Assembly (NCBI RefSeq): GCF_026262505.1
Contig: NC_067206.1
Location: 29,775,896 to 29,839,895 of the forward strand
Reading direction: 5' to 3'
Source: Trichomonas vaginalis G3
Taxonomy: Eukaryota > Parabasalia > Trichomonadida > Trichomonadidae
Length of the DNA stretch: 64,000 nt
The notes under the pieces were generated by a model. It saw only the letters and a list, made by a program, of their open reading frames with translations. It did not search any database and was not told the DNA's origin. Each line of letters opens with the position of its first letter. Position 1 is the stretch's first letter. Below, in pieces: positions 32,277 through 41,018 of the stretch. The position numbers and the translations under genes are program-made.

Positions 32277-32975
32277 TTAGAAGTCTGTTGAAAGCTCAGA
32301 TATAGAAACTTTAGTCGAGTTTCTCATGATCTGTTTAGATGCCTTGGCTTTTGGTTTAATTGAAGACAAAAGAAGATTTTGATTGAAAACTTTTTGCTTT
32401 TCGGATTCGATTTTCTTTTGCAGTGCTAAAAGTTTCTTTTGAGTGTGTATCTTTAGATGATCATTACTAGTTTTGGTGATTGATAATTCGGTTTTTAAGT
32501 CAGATATTTCTTTCTCATGTAATAGTCGTGTGCTTTCTAAGCATTGTATTTTATTGTAAAAGAATCTAAGGTTTTCTTGAAATTCATCTACTGTAAATGG
32601 TAAATGCTCAAGTGGTAATGGGTAACTAACTTTACTAAAGTGTGTTGTTTCTTCTATAATTAAATATATTGTTGATTTTTGATTGTCTTCTTCTTTATTT
32701 TCCGAATGAATTTTAATTTTATAGCCTATATCATTATCTTCTGTATAGTTTGATAATATTTTCCAAAATACCATTAGTTTCTTAATGTTACCTACTTGTT
32801 GAGCAATTTTGTGAATAAATAATGGAGTAAAATCGTTATACCATCGATCTGTTAAGTCAGTCTTAATTAACGCCAGTGAGAATCGTTCGTCTTTGTGAAG
32901 TTTACCTCTTAAAAGATAATACTCATTTTGGCTAGCAAAAATGGTTTCGAAGCGTTTCTTCATTTTGATATTCAT
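32277..32975 (-). CDS. CCDC61/VFL3-like basal-body protein
   Basis: 232 residues, intact. Residues about 6-128 match the head domain of the XRCC4-like CCDC61/VFL3 family. The conserved block is LTDRWYNDFTPLFIHKIAQ followed by VGNIKKLMVFWKIL, and the head ends in the family's YPLPL motif. Residues 130-200 form a coiled coil, followed by a basic tail with KPKAKASKQIMRN. In algae and animals these proteins assemble at basal bodies and centrioles and set the position of associated fibres. A role in the trichomonad basal-body complex is inferred. It is short compared with animal CCDC61. An alternative start four codons on (MKKRFE) is possible. The Maverick sits about 190 bases upstream of it. Confidence 0.72.
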   Translation of the reverse strand: MNIKMKKRFETIFASQNEYYLLRGKLHKDERFSLALIKTDLTDRWYNDFTPLFIHKIAQQVGNIKKLMVFWKILSNYTEDNDIGYKIKIHSENKEEDNQKSTIYLIIEETTHFSKVSYPLPLEHLPFTVDEFQENLRFFYNKIQCLESTRLLHEKEISDLKTELSITKTSNDHLKIHTQKKLLALQKKIESEKQKVFNQNLLLSSIKPKAKASKQIMRNSTKVSISELSTDF

Positions 32976-33172
32976 AGACTATCCACTTGTTAACAAATAA
33001 TTTTACATTGTATAACACTAATTTTCCAAAAGAATTTGAGGAAAAATTACCAAAAAAAGCAAATTGATGACATTTATAAAGAACCTCAAAGTTTATTTCA
33101 CATAAAATTACTTGCTTGCTTACAAAAGATCATTCTTCATATTTAAATATTTTCATTTTTTTATTAAGTAAT

Positions 33173-33590
33173 AGTAGTAGGATAGGAAGGGTTTTGTGAC
33201 TTTTTTGTTACGTCTATATATAGATGAAGGTATATTTTCACATCTTCTATATATAGATAATATAAAAATTTTTTCTTACGTTTTTTAAGTCATGAATTCG
33301 TAAGAAAGCGCAACATTATTAAATAAATTAGTAATAAATATTATATACTAAACACATTTTAAAATTTATTTATAAATCATTAAAAAATTAACATTAATTT
33401 TAAAATATATTTATTTATAAATCATTAAAAAATTAACATTAATTTTAAAATATATTTATTTATAAATCATTTAAAAAATTAACATTAATTTTAAAATAAT
33501 TTATTTTTTTATCTTTTATAAAAGAAGCTATATATAGATGATGTCAGATATTCCGCGATTAATTAAACATTGTTTAAATCCTGAATGGGT
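33173..33590. repeat. Left terminal inverted repeat of the Maverick
   Basis: About 418 bases matching the right end in inverse orientation. It includes two TCTATATATAGA palindromes near 33211 and 33245, a third (CTATATATAGATG) at 33528, and three tandem units of about 45 bases (AAAATTAACATTAATTTTAA core) at about 33380-33500. It runs into the first 17 codons of the gene at 33538, so that gene's promoter and start lie inside the TIR. Confidence 0.9.
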
Positions 33591-34128
33591 TAAACTTCAA
33601 TTTAAAAATGAAGATTGTGAATTATTAAATGAATATGAAAGCCAAAATAAGCTAATGAGGTATAAATATAATGATAAAGAATATTTAATTTCATGGAATC
33701 AATGGAGTCATAATCAAAGACCTCATAAACGAGAAGAAGAAATTGAAAATAATGAAATGGAAATCATTGATGACATTAAAGAGGATGGAATTCCTAAATT
33801 TTGTAGAAAAACCTTTAGAACTAAGTTAGGAGCATATAAACGTAGAGTATTAAATCCTGAATACATAAAACATTTATTTAAAAAGGAAGACTGTGAATTA
33901 TTAAACGTTAATGAATATGAAAATGCTAAATCAAAACTGAGATATAAATATATTGGAAGTGATGAAAGGTGTAAAGATAAAGATAAAGTTTATTCAGTTT
34001 CATATAATAACTGGCACACGTTAGGGATAAGAAAACATTTAGGAGATTATGGAAAATGTTCTGAATTCTTTAAATCTAGTATGTATGAGAGAGTAAAAGA
34101 AATTAGAAATAATTATTTTCATGAATAA
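33538..34128 (+). CDS. Two-repeat protein starting inside the left TIR
   Basis: 196 residues. Two related segments of about 50 residues are visible: CLNPEWVKLQFKNEDCELLN...LMRYKYNDKEYLISWNQW and VLNPEYIKHLFKKEDCELLN...LRYKYI...YSVSYNNW. The pattern (helix, DCELLN, Tyr-rich strand pair, NxW) recalls the small repeats found next to homing endonucleases and in large-virus proteins, but without the usual CxxC zinc residues. DNA binding near the element ends would suit its position but is inferred. The frame is open throughout. Confidence 0.55.
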   Translation: MMSDIPRLIKHCLNPEWVKLQFKNEDCELLNEYESQNKLMRYKYNDKEYLISWNQWSHNQRPHKREEEIENNEMEIIDDIKEDGIPKFCRKTFRTKLGAYKRRVLNPEYIKHLFKKEDCELLNVNEYENAKSKLRYKYIGSDERCKDKDKVYSVSYNNWHTLGIRKHLGDYGKCSEFFKSSMYERVKEIRNNYFHE

Positions 34129-34193
34129 AAAATAAACTTTAAAAATTCATGTCTTATATTTTTTGAATAATTTATTTTTTTATTTTGTATGAA

Positions 34194-34685
34194 ATGAACA
34201 GCTCAAAATTCGTGACTGTGAATCAATTAATGGATAAACTTTCACCAATTCTCACCCAGGTTAAACAAGTAGACGTTTATTTTGATGATTGCGTACAAAG
34301 TTTATTTTATAAAGGTAAGTTTAATATTAAACCTATTGCTTTTGCATTTGATGGTAAATTAATCGAAAATTCAAAAATTTGGGAATTAATTCCGGATATT
34401 GAATTTATAACAAATATTAAGGATAAATGGTTTAAACAACAAAACCACCTCACTAAAGTTCTTTGTAGATTAATGATTAAAACTGAGGAAAAAGAATTTA
34501 ACAGGTTTAAATATCATCCATGTAAAATTTTAGAACTTGGTAACGAAAAACTTCAGAAAAAATTAAACGAAAGACTATCAAAAGATAAAGTTGAAAGAGT
34601 AAATAAACTCGCTAAAGGTAATGGTAATGATGAAGAAGAATTTGATGAGTTCAACATGAACTTTAAGAAACTAATGATTATTTGA
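34194..34685 (+). CDS. Unknown Maverick protein
   Basis: About 163 residues from MNSSKFVTVNQL. Upstream in-frame codons lack an ATG. The promoter-like TTTATTTTTTTATTTTGTATGAA just before the start is the same as that before the minus-strand gene starting at 51980. The N-terminal half is mixed alpha/beta (VDVYFDDCVQSLFYKG, IAFAFDGKLIEN). The C-terminus is charged and acidic (GNDEEEFDEF). Its 3' end overlaps the convergent gene by 15 bases. No family recognised. Confidence 0.5.
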   Translation: MNSSKFVTVNQLMDKLSPILTQVKQVDVYFDDCVQSLFYKGKFNIKPIAFAFDGKLIENSKIWELIPDIEFITNIKDKWFKQQNHLTKVLCRLMIKTEEKEFNRFKYHPCKILELGNEKLQKKLNERLSKDKVERVNKLAKGNGNDEEEFDEFNMNFKKLMII

Positions 34686-35039
34686 ATTTATGAAATCAAT
34701 TATTTGATTCATTCTTTCTTCAATCTCTTCTATTCTTTTTGTTAAATCATCAATTTTCATTAATGAGGTGATTCTTGATTGAGGAATAGATTTCAAACTA
34801 ACCACTCCTTTTATTTTTGAAATTTTGAATCCATCAACTTTAAACATTTTATTCAATTTACATGTTGTCAATTCTTCAAATAATTTTTTATTATTAGCAT
34901 AATAGTCATTAAATTCTTCAACAGATGAAAAAATTTTTATTTCAGTAATTGGTTTAACAACGTTTATTTTTTGTTGAACATTTTCACTTTCATTTATTTC
35001 TTCCTCCTCTGTTTCATTTATTTTTAAAATCGGTTTCAT
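34671..35039 (-). CDS. Small Maverick protein with C-terminal coiled coil
   Basis: 122 residues. An acidic N-terminus is followed by a compact central region (EEFNDYYANNKKLFEELTTC, KLNKMFKVDGFKISKIKG) that looks like a small helix-turn-helix fold. A short C-terminal coiled coil follows (IDDLTKRIEEIEERMNQI). A DNA-binding role is possible but unproved. It is convergent with 34194-34685. Confidence 0.5.
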   Translation of the reverse strand: MKPILKINETEEEEINESENVQQKINVVKPITEIKIFSSVEEFNDYYANNKKLFEELTTCKLNKMFKVDGFKISKIKGVVSLKSIPQSRITSLMKIDDLTKRIEEIEERMNQIIDFINSNNH

Positions 35040-35104
35040 TTATCATTAAATAAAAATTAGAATATAAGTGATGAAATATTTTTTTAATTAATATTAAATC
35101 AGAA

Positions 35105-35328
35105 ATGGCGGCAGGATTCTTTAAAAAATTATGGGATGGAATTAAGAAAGCTGCGGGTTGGGTTCATAAAAAGATTATTAAACCCTTGCAAACTTTTTGG
35201 CACCAGTAGCGAAAACGGCAGGAACTATCATAGGTGGAGTATTAGGTACTAAAGCAGGTAATCCGGCGATGGGAGCACAAGCAGGTAACGCAATTGGTGG
35301 AATGCTGAAGGAATACTTAATAAAATAG
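35105..35328 (+). pseudogene. Small membrane-active-like virion peptide, frameshifted
   Basis: The start MAAGFFKKLWDGIKKAAGWV forms an amphipathic basic helix. The first frame stops at 35209. The next frame carries a Gly/Ala-rich hydrophobic stretch (TAGTIIGGVLGTKAG, QAGNAIGGML) ending at 35328, so the two belong together with a 1-base shift near 35190-35200. A short amphipathic helix plus a Gly-rich hydrophobic tail recalls the membrane-lytic or core peptides (pX/protein VI-like) of Polintons and adenoviruses. Its N-terminus is nearly the same as that of the facing gene 35364-35579. Confidence 0.55.
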
Positions 35329-35363
35329 GAGGTAGATAGTGGAAAAATAAATAAATATTATTT

Positions 35364-35579
35364 TTATCTTAGTATCGGTTGTAGTCTTTGATAAACTTTT
35401 TCTCCTTTATTTAAAATTTCTCTTATTGGGGCAGCTTTTGGTGTTATTGATTCAGCAACGTCACTAATTGCTTCTTTATTCTTAAATATCCAATTTGCTC
35501 CCTTCTTCAATGTTTCCCAAACTTTACTCGCTCCTCTTTTTACTTTATCCCACAGTTTCTTAAATATACCTGCAGCCAT
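35364..35579 (-). CDS. Small basic amphipathic protein (paralogue of 35105-35328)
   Basis: 71 residues starting MAAGIFKKLWDKVKRGASKV, sharing MAAG-F-KKLWD and the amphipathic helix with the gene that faces it 35 bases away. The rest is basic and helical (ETLKKGANWIFKNKEA, REILNKGEKVYQRL) and lacks the Gly-rich tail. It is likely a virion internal or membrane-active peptide. The intact frame contrasts with its broken partner. Confidence 0.6.
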   Translation of the reverse strand: MAAGIFKKLWDKVKRGASKVWETLKKGANWIFKNKEAISDVAESITPKAAPIREILNKGEKVYQRLQPILR

Positions 35580-35648
35580 AGTTGATTATTTCATTAAAAT
35601 TAAAAATTCATTTTCATCTTTTAATTTTGATTTTTTATTTATTAATAA

Positions 35649-37287
35649 ATGACGACTAACTATTTGGTGCCAAACCCAAACCCGATTAATGGAAATGTGT
35701 TTCATTCATTCGAAAAGATAAATGAAATATTCGCAAAGAATGACGGTAGAAGATATTATAGAGAACTTGAAAGTTCATGCTATGACTCTGATGCTCCATA
35801 TTTTGATGATAAACAAACTCATTTAAGAATTACAAATCCGGCTCATGATGTGAACCAATTAGGTGACACATATATTAAACGCAAAGTTAAAGCAACTCTA
35901 GTTTCAAATAAAGCTTTCACATGTGATGCCGCTTTTAAATGCATGCGTTTATTCGTTGGTTACAAATCATCAAATCAAAGCTTTAAACAATTAGAAGTAG
36001 AAACCGAAAGAGGTGATGCCGGTTATCTTCAGATGGATTGCGCCCGTGAATCTTTCGCATTTGCAACATATAAACCAAAATCAGAAAGGAAAGTTAAAAA
36101 GTTTGTTCATTCGTTATATAATAATGTTCAAAAATATGATAACTCAGTATGTGGTAAATATATTGACCCTTCAGAAGTTTTCAAGAAAGCAAATGAAGAA
36201 GTTGATGTCACTTTTGATATGATTATTCCGGTAAATGATTTGTTAGCATTTCAGGCGTTCGATGATTATCCTAAATCATTTGGTGATATCATTCTTAAAT
36301 ATTATGTTTTCAGGGATACTTTAGTATTTTGTCAGGTTGACCCGTTAAGAGTTGCTGATTTACAAAATTACGTTTATGAAAAGATAACTGATGAAAATTA
36401 TGAAAAGATTATGAATCATGTTTATAAATATGATCGCAAATTCCAACAAATCGGACTTCCTGCCAAATTAATTACAAGCTTAGCCGCTACATCTGCTGAC
36501 GCAACAGTTGATGACGTTATTATTTCATGCACAAAGATGGAAGTTTTAGAGGATAAATGCATTACACCAGGATACGGTTTAATTGAAGAATCAGTTAAAG
36601 CAATACCACGTTTATTCAGTAAGGAAGATCCATTCATGATTCCAGCTCAACATATTGACGTTCGTTCACTAAATGGAGGTTGCATCACTCCTGAAGGTAT
36701 TAGCTCAGATTTCTCATACGCTCTTCATAATGTTACAGATGTTGTGTTAACATTTCCGAAGAATGCAATGCAAAGAACAGTTTTAGAAAATCCAATGCTT
36801 CGAGGTCTTCAGGTCACTATAGATTCCAGAAACTTCCCCGATCAAGCGATGACCACAGTGGGTGACATATTCTTTACACGTATGCTTCAAGCTTCTGATT
36901 TAGATGGAGTGAATGAATGCACAGAAGAATACGAGGACTCATTAACTAGACCACTGAATGATGATGATGGCGCCATTAGCTAGAACATGGAAAGACCAAA
37001 CTTCATTCTTATGCACTATTCCAGTTCAACGTGATGGAGCGGGTATATTCTTTGATGGATTAGAAACTTTCAACTCACAAGTTACAGTACAAGTGAAAGC
37101 TTATCCAATCATTCAGGGTGAAAATGACACTTACTGTTCAAAGGTGACAAATCCTCCTCAGGTTTGGTTTACTAGGACTACATATTGGACATGGACACCG
37201 GATGAAGGTTTGAAATATCATCCAACAGGTACACCACCACAGTATAGAAGTTCATATGATGAAATATTGATGAATAGAAATGTTTAA
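35649..37287 (+). pseudogene. Major capsid protein (double jelly-roll type), frameshifted near the C-terminus
   Basis: The first frame gives 444 residues (start MTTNYLVPNPNPINGN) and the second continues to 37287, for about 545 in total, a usual size for Polinton capsid proteins. The sequence is beta-rich throughout, with NPAHDVNQLGDTYIKRKVKA, DVTFDMIIPVNDLLAFQAF and VVLTFPKNAMQRTVLENPM, then in the second frame FLCTIPVQRDGAGIFFDGLE and VTVQVKAYPII. The shift lies in the GATGATGATGATGG run at 36957-36972, a plausible slippage site. It is flanked by the paralogous small peptides and the packaging ATPase, the expected morphogenesis block. The double jelly-roll fold itself is inferred. Confidence 0.72.
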
Positions 37288-37311
37288 AATTATAAATTTA
37301 TTTTTGATTAA
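37288..37311 (+). promoter_or_regulatory. Maverick gene-start motif (example)
   Basis: AAATTTATTTTTGATTAA sits right before the ATG at 37312. Similar runs of the form (T)TTATTTTT followed within about 5-20 bases by ATAA/TTAA and ATG precede nearly every gene of the element, for example those starting at 35649, 39112, 41019, 42515, 45152 and, on the minus strand, 47185, 50827 and 51980. Starts at 591 and 1842 in the first element have it too. It likely serves as a common core promoter, although AT-rich gaps make weak matches easy. Confidence 0.6.
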
Positions 37312-38139
37312 ATGGATTTAAATTCATCCACCCCTTATGAAGAATTAGCAGGAGTATATAATACATACGTAGATGATATGATTAATGAAGCATTGAGTGA
37401 TAATAGAAATGCTCTATCTAAGGAAAAATTAATGAAAATTCCATATTCTGAATGTTACTTAAATTCAATCACTGCAGCAATTGGTAAACAAAATAAAGGT
37501 AAAACATTAACGATATTAAAACAAATTATCATTATTGCTAACACTTCCCCCTATTCACATGTGTTAATTTATATCAACCGTTCAGGTTCACCTTCAGATG
37601 ATACATTTGAATCTTTAAAGCATTTAATCAAAATTCCAATTATTTATTTATCACAAGAAGAAGCAGAAGATTATTTAAAAAACTTTTTAATGTATAAAGA
37701 ATTATATAATACAATCAAGAAGCAAGGATTAGAGGATAAAATTATTGATAAACAACGGGATGAATTATTTGAAACACTTTCTATTTCAAATTTTGATAGA
37801 GAATTTTTGCATTCACTCATTTTTCTAGATGATGCAGTGAAATCAAAACTAATAACAAATGAGAAATCATATTTTAATCAGTTATTAACTCAATGTCGAC
37901 ACATTCAGTGTTCATTCTTTATGGCTGTTCAATATTTCAAAGCATTAAGCACAAACATTAAATCAAATCTATCAACACTTTTCATTTTCAGTGGGTTTAG
38001 TCGTCAACAGTTGAACGTTATGCTTTATCAAGTGAATTTACCAATGAGCATTAATGAACTTTACACACAATATCAGCAATTAGGTGAACATGGAAAAATA
38101 ATAGTTGATTTAAATAAAGGAAGTGTTAAATTTGATTAA
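37312..38139 (+). CDS. FtsK/HerA-type DNA-packaging ATPase
   Basis: 275 residues, intact. Walker A is GKQNKGKT at residues 58-65, preceded by SITAAI. Walker B is LIFLDDA at about 169-175. A polar motif follows (QCRHIQCSFFMAVQY) with a Gln/Ser sensor region and an arginine-bearing FSGFSRQQLN near the C-terminus. This layout fits the A32-like packaging ATPases of Polintons, virophages and related viruses, which pump genome DNA into capsids. It lies directly after the capsid gene, with a 24-base gap. It is one of the few core genes of this element with no break. Confidence 0.85.
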   Translation: MDLNSSTPYEELAGVYNTYVDDMINEALSDNRNALSKEKLMKIPYSECYLNSITAAIGKQNKGKTLTILKQIIIIANTSPYSHVLIYINRSGSPSDDTFESLKHLIKIPIIYLSQEEAEDYLKNFLMYKELYNTIKKQGLEDKIIDKQRDELFETLSISNFDREFLHSLIFLDDAVKSKLITNEKSYFNQLLTQCRHIQCSFFMAVQYFKALSTNIKSNLSTLFIFSGFSRQQLNVMLYQVNLPMSINELYTQYQQLGEHGKIIVDLNKGSVKFD

Positions 38140-38179
38140 CTTTTTATAATTAATTTTTATTTTTTATTTATAATTAAAC

Positions 38180-39079
38180 ATGACAGAAATAGCAAATCTT
38201 CTACAGGTTCCATTAAAACAAGGACAAACAAAAAGGGTGCATATAATAGAACTATGAAAGTTCCTGATGGAATGAAAGAATTAGTTCATATTGTTGCTGG
38301 TCTTCAAAAAGATGTTAAACAAATGAGAAACGTTTTAACATTACCAGAAGCTCAAGCATATGCCAAACGTCAAGGTCCAAATTGGGAAGCACACGAAGCA
38401 GACATTACGGGTCCAAATGGAAAACCTGATGGTATAAATGAAGTTTTCGTTACTGATGGTCAAGGTAATATTAAAGTCATAAATGGTTATAAATTAACTA
38501 TAACTGATTATCCTAAACGTAAAGCATATAATGAACGTTATCCTATGCAATTTGATGAAAATGGAAAAGCTGTTAAACAATACATTGGAGAAGGTGAAAA
38601 TGGTCCAATTAATTCATACCGTCATAATCCATATTCTTATTTCAATGAAGAATTAAATGCTATTGAAGAGGGACCGGATGGATTACCACGATATTCTAAC
38701 CAGTTTGATGGTCAATATGCAAATATTAGACCCGAAATTTCAGCTAAGAAATTCTTTAAAGTTGCTTTATTCGATCCAGTTTTTCGCAAATGTTAAAGAT
38801 GAACTTAAACAGCAATTCCAACCAATTATAGTAGCAAGAATTGCATCAGGTGCTTTATCTCAAGCATTCAAAGATTTAATTAAGAAACCATTATATCAGC
38901 AACGAGGTTTAACTTATGATTTAGTTAAGGAATCAGATAAAAGAAAATTTGAGAAATCAGATGATTATAAGAATGCAATTAATGAATATATTCGGTCTAT
39001 TAATTTCGATGAAACAGCTAAAAATCAACTTCATGAACAAATACAGGGAATAATAGATTCAAAAGTTCCAGCAAAATAA
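38180..39079 (+). pseudogene. Maverick structural-type protein, two frameshifts
   Basis: Three frames join in order: a short start ([18 protein letters not shown]) from 38180, the main frame 38227-38796, and the last frame to 39079, about 295 residues in total. The main part includes [20 protein letters not shown] and [19 protein letters not shown], a compact beta-type domain, and [16 protein letters not shown]. The end is helical. Shifts lie near 38230 and 38780. I do not know the family. Its place after the ATPase suggests a virion or packaging role. Confidence 0.55.
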
Positions 39080-39111
39080 AAGTTTAAATATATTTTTTTA
39101 TTCGAATATAA

Positions 39112-39759
39112 ATGAGAAGACGTTTCACTAGTCAAAAGAACACTAACGCAAAAGCAGAGATTACGGTTGGTTATAACGTAAATGATGATAAATCACGAAT
39201 TATTCAAAATGTTAAAGTTAATGTTAGCCCCGAATTAACAAGGTCAGCAACTCAACCAAATTTATTAACTCGTGACTTACCGAAGAATGAGGAGAATGAA
39301 GAAAACCATGAGAATGGAGACCCGATCATTTTATCTGAACCCGGTAAAGAACCCGTTGAAATTCCCACTTATCCAACATACCCCCCACCTCTTTCATCAA
39401 ACATCGAGAACCCATATAAAATAGATATTAATTCTGAATTAATGAAAATTTACCGTGATATAATAATTAATAATTATGATTCAATAATAAATTTAATTGA
39501 TCAATCCGGTTTAATTATTTTACCGTATGAATCATTAATTCACATTATCGCCATTCTTTGTGATGTTCAAGATTCAGACGTTAAGATTCAATTTTTCATA
39601 GATGATGAGGTTTCATGCTGCGGAACAGTTGCAAAAATAAATCCTATAAAGGATATTAGCACAATTAAGATATCAAAGAACGGAACAACAACTGAACTTC
39701 ATTTAACATATAATGATATTTATAATAAAATAGTTGATGAATATAAAATATCACTTTGA
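39112..39759 (+). CDS. Unknown Maverick protein with basic start and Pro-rich middle
   Basis: 215 residues, intact. It starts MRRRFTSQKN and has an acidic/Asn-rich linker at about 55-75 (KNEENEENHENGD) and a Pro stretch (IPTYPTYPPPLSS). The C-terminal part is alpha/beta with YESLIHIIAILCDVQDSDVK and IQFFIDDEVSCCGTV. No catalytic motif stands out. It follows the element promoter TTTTTTTATTCGAATATAA. Confidence 0.5.
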   Translation: MRRRFTSQKNTNAKAEITVGYNVNDDKSRIIQNVKVNVSPELTRSATQPNLLTRDLPKNEENEENHENGDPIILSEPGKEPVEIPTYPTYPPPLSSNIENPYKIDINSELMKIYRDIIINNYDSIINLIDQSGLIILPYESLIHIIAILCDVQDSDVKIQFFIDDEVSCCGTVAKINPIKDISTIKISKNGTTTELHLTYNDIYNKIVDEYKISL

Positions 39760-39780
39760 AAAATTCTTTGTTAAGGCTAT

Positions 39781-40260
39781 TTAATATTCAAGCATTAACA
39801 TTATCGAATAATAATCCTTTGAATCATAATCAATAATAATTGACCTTTCACCAGTTTCTATCGTTTGTTTTATTTCTTTTTGTTCCCCACTATCCGGATC
39901 GGTCATTGTAATTGTTTTTGTTATAGTATCAGCTTTATCTTTAACTTCAATCTTTTTTCCATCGGGATATTTAAACCAAAATTCCAAAAATTCGATATTA
40001 TCAATCTGTTCATATTTTAATCTATCAATTACATTTTTAATACCATCTGAAAATCTTATGAAATGGTCATTATATGGGTTTGATTGAACTAAATTTGAAT
40101 GAAGTGAAATATAACCTGTTGATGAATATGACACTGACTCATATTTTCTGAAAACACTAAAATTTATAACATGAATGAATTTCTTATTCGTTGAATTTAT
40201 GAATTCTTGAGGTAATCTTATTCTAGTTTTATTTATCACTGGAAAATAACGCTTTACCAT
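39781..40260 (-). CDS. Unknown beta-rich Maverick protein, possible minor virion protein
   Basis: About 159 residues from MVKRYFPVINKTRIRLPQEF. An upstream in-frame Met (40287) would overlap the divergent gene and is less likely. It has repeated beta-strand-like stretches (FIHVINFSVFRKYESVSY, IEFLEFWFKYPDGKKIEV, SIIIDYDSKDYYSIMLML). It is divergent from the penton-like gene with a gap of about 20 bases, so a shared promoter region is likely. Its function is not known. Confidence 0.5.
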   Translation of the reverse strand: MVKRYFPVINKTRIRLPQEFINSTNKKFIHVINFSVFRKYESVSYSSTGYISLHSNLVQSNPYNDHFIRFSDGIKNVIDRLKYEQIDNIEFLEFWFKYPDGKKIEVKDKADTITKTITMTDPDSGEQKEIKQTIETGERSIIIDYDSKDYYSIMLMLEY

Positions 40261-40280
40261 ATTTTTAATCGTAATAAAAA

Positions 40281-40994
40281 ATGTCAATTATCAATATTTA
40301 TTTTCGAATAATAACTGTGAATTAAATTTAACAGTTAGCGGAATTTATAATGTTACTCTCGTTTCTGTGAGTGGTAAATTTAATCCCATTCTTTTAGACC
40401 CTTCAGATTATATATCATTTATTAAAGATGACCATGAAAAAACGTATGATATGTATATAAATAATGTGATAGCGAAATGGGATATTAACACGATTTTATG
40501 TTATTTAAATGAATCATTTATCGTATGGTATGAAGAAAATTTTAAATCAAAACCTGATAAACTTTTTGAACTTGATGAAATAAATAACCTTATTAAATTT
40601 CCGCTGAAAATTAAATTTTGTACTCCTCATCTTCGTTCATTGTTGGGGATATTAAATTTTGAAAAAGATGTTGGGGATGTTTTGTATTCTGACACTGGTT
40701 CCAATTTCATTTTAATCAAATGTGATAAAGTTAATACCCCAATGAGATTTTCACATCAAACATTAGACCCTAACTCTTACCCATCAATACAAAACATTTT
40801 ATCCATCAACTTAAACACATTTTCTTTATCATATCCGTTTCAATTATCCGGGAATTCATTTATTCTTCATTCAAAAGATTATATCAAATATTAAATTTAG
40901 AATAACTGACCTATTTGATTGTGATTTAGAATTTATGAATGAAATATTATGGCAATTTCAAATAGAGAAAATAGCTGATGAGATAACGGATTAA
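40281..40994 (+). pseudogene. Penton/minor-capsid-like protein, frameshifted at both ends
   Basis: The long middle frame is 40367-40894 but begins with GTG. An ATG at 40281 joins it after a 1-base change, and the C-terminal part (RITDLFDCDLEFMNEILWQF) follows in another frame to 40994, giving about 237 residues. The motifs resemble Polinton penton proteins: FPLKIKFCTPHLRSLLGILN followed by a hydrophobic strand with a Cys-Asp (FILIKCDKVNTPMRFS) and a final Trp/Gln strand. Pentons close the five-fold vertices of such capsids. Assignment is by pattern, not by search. Confidence 0.55.
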
Positions 40995-41018
40995 ATATTT
41001 ATTTTTAAATCATAATAA

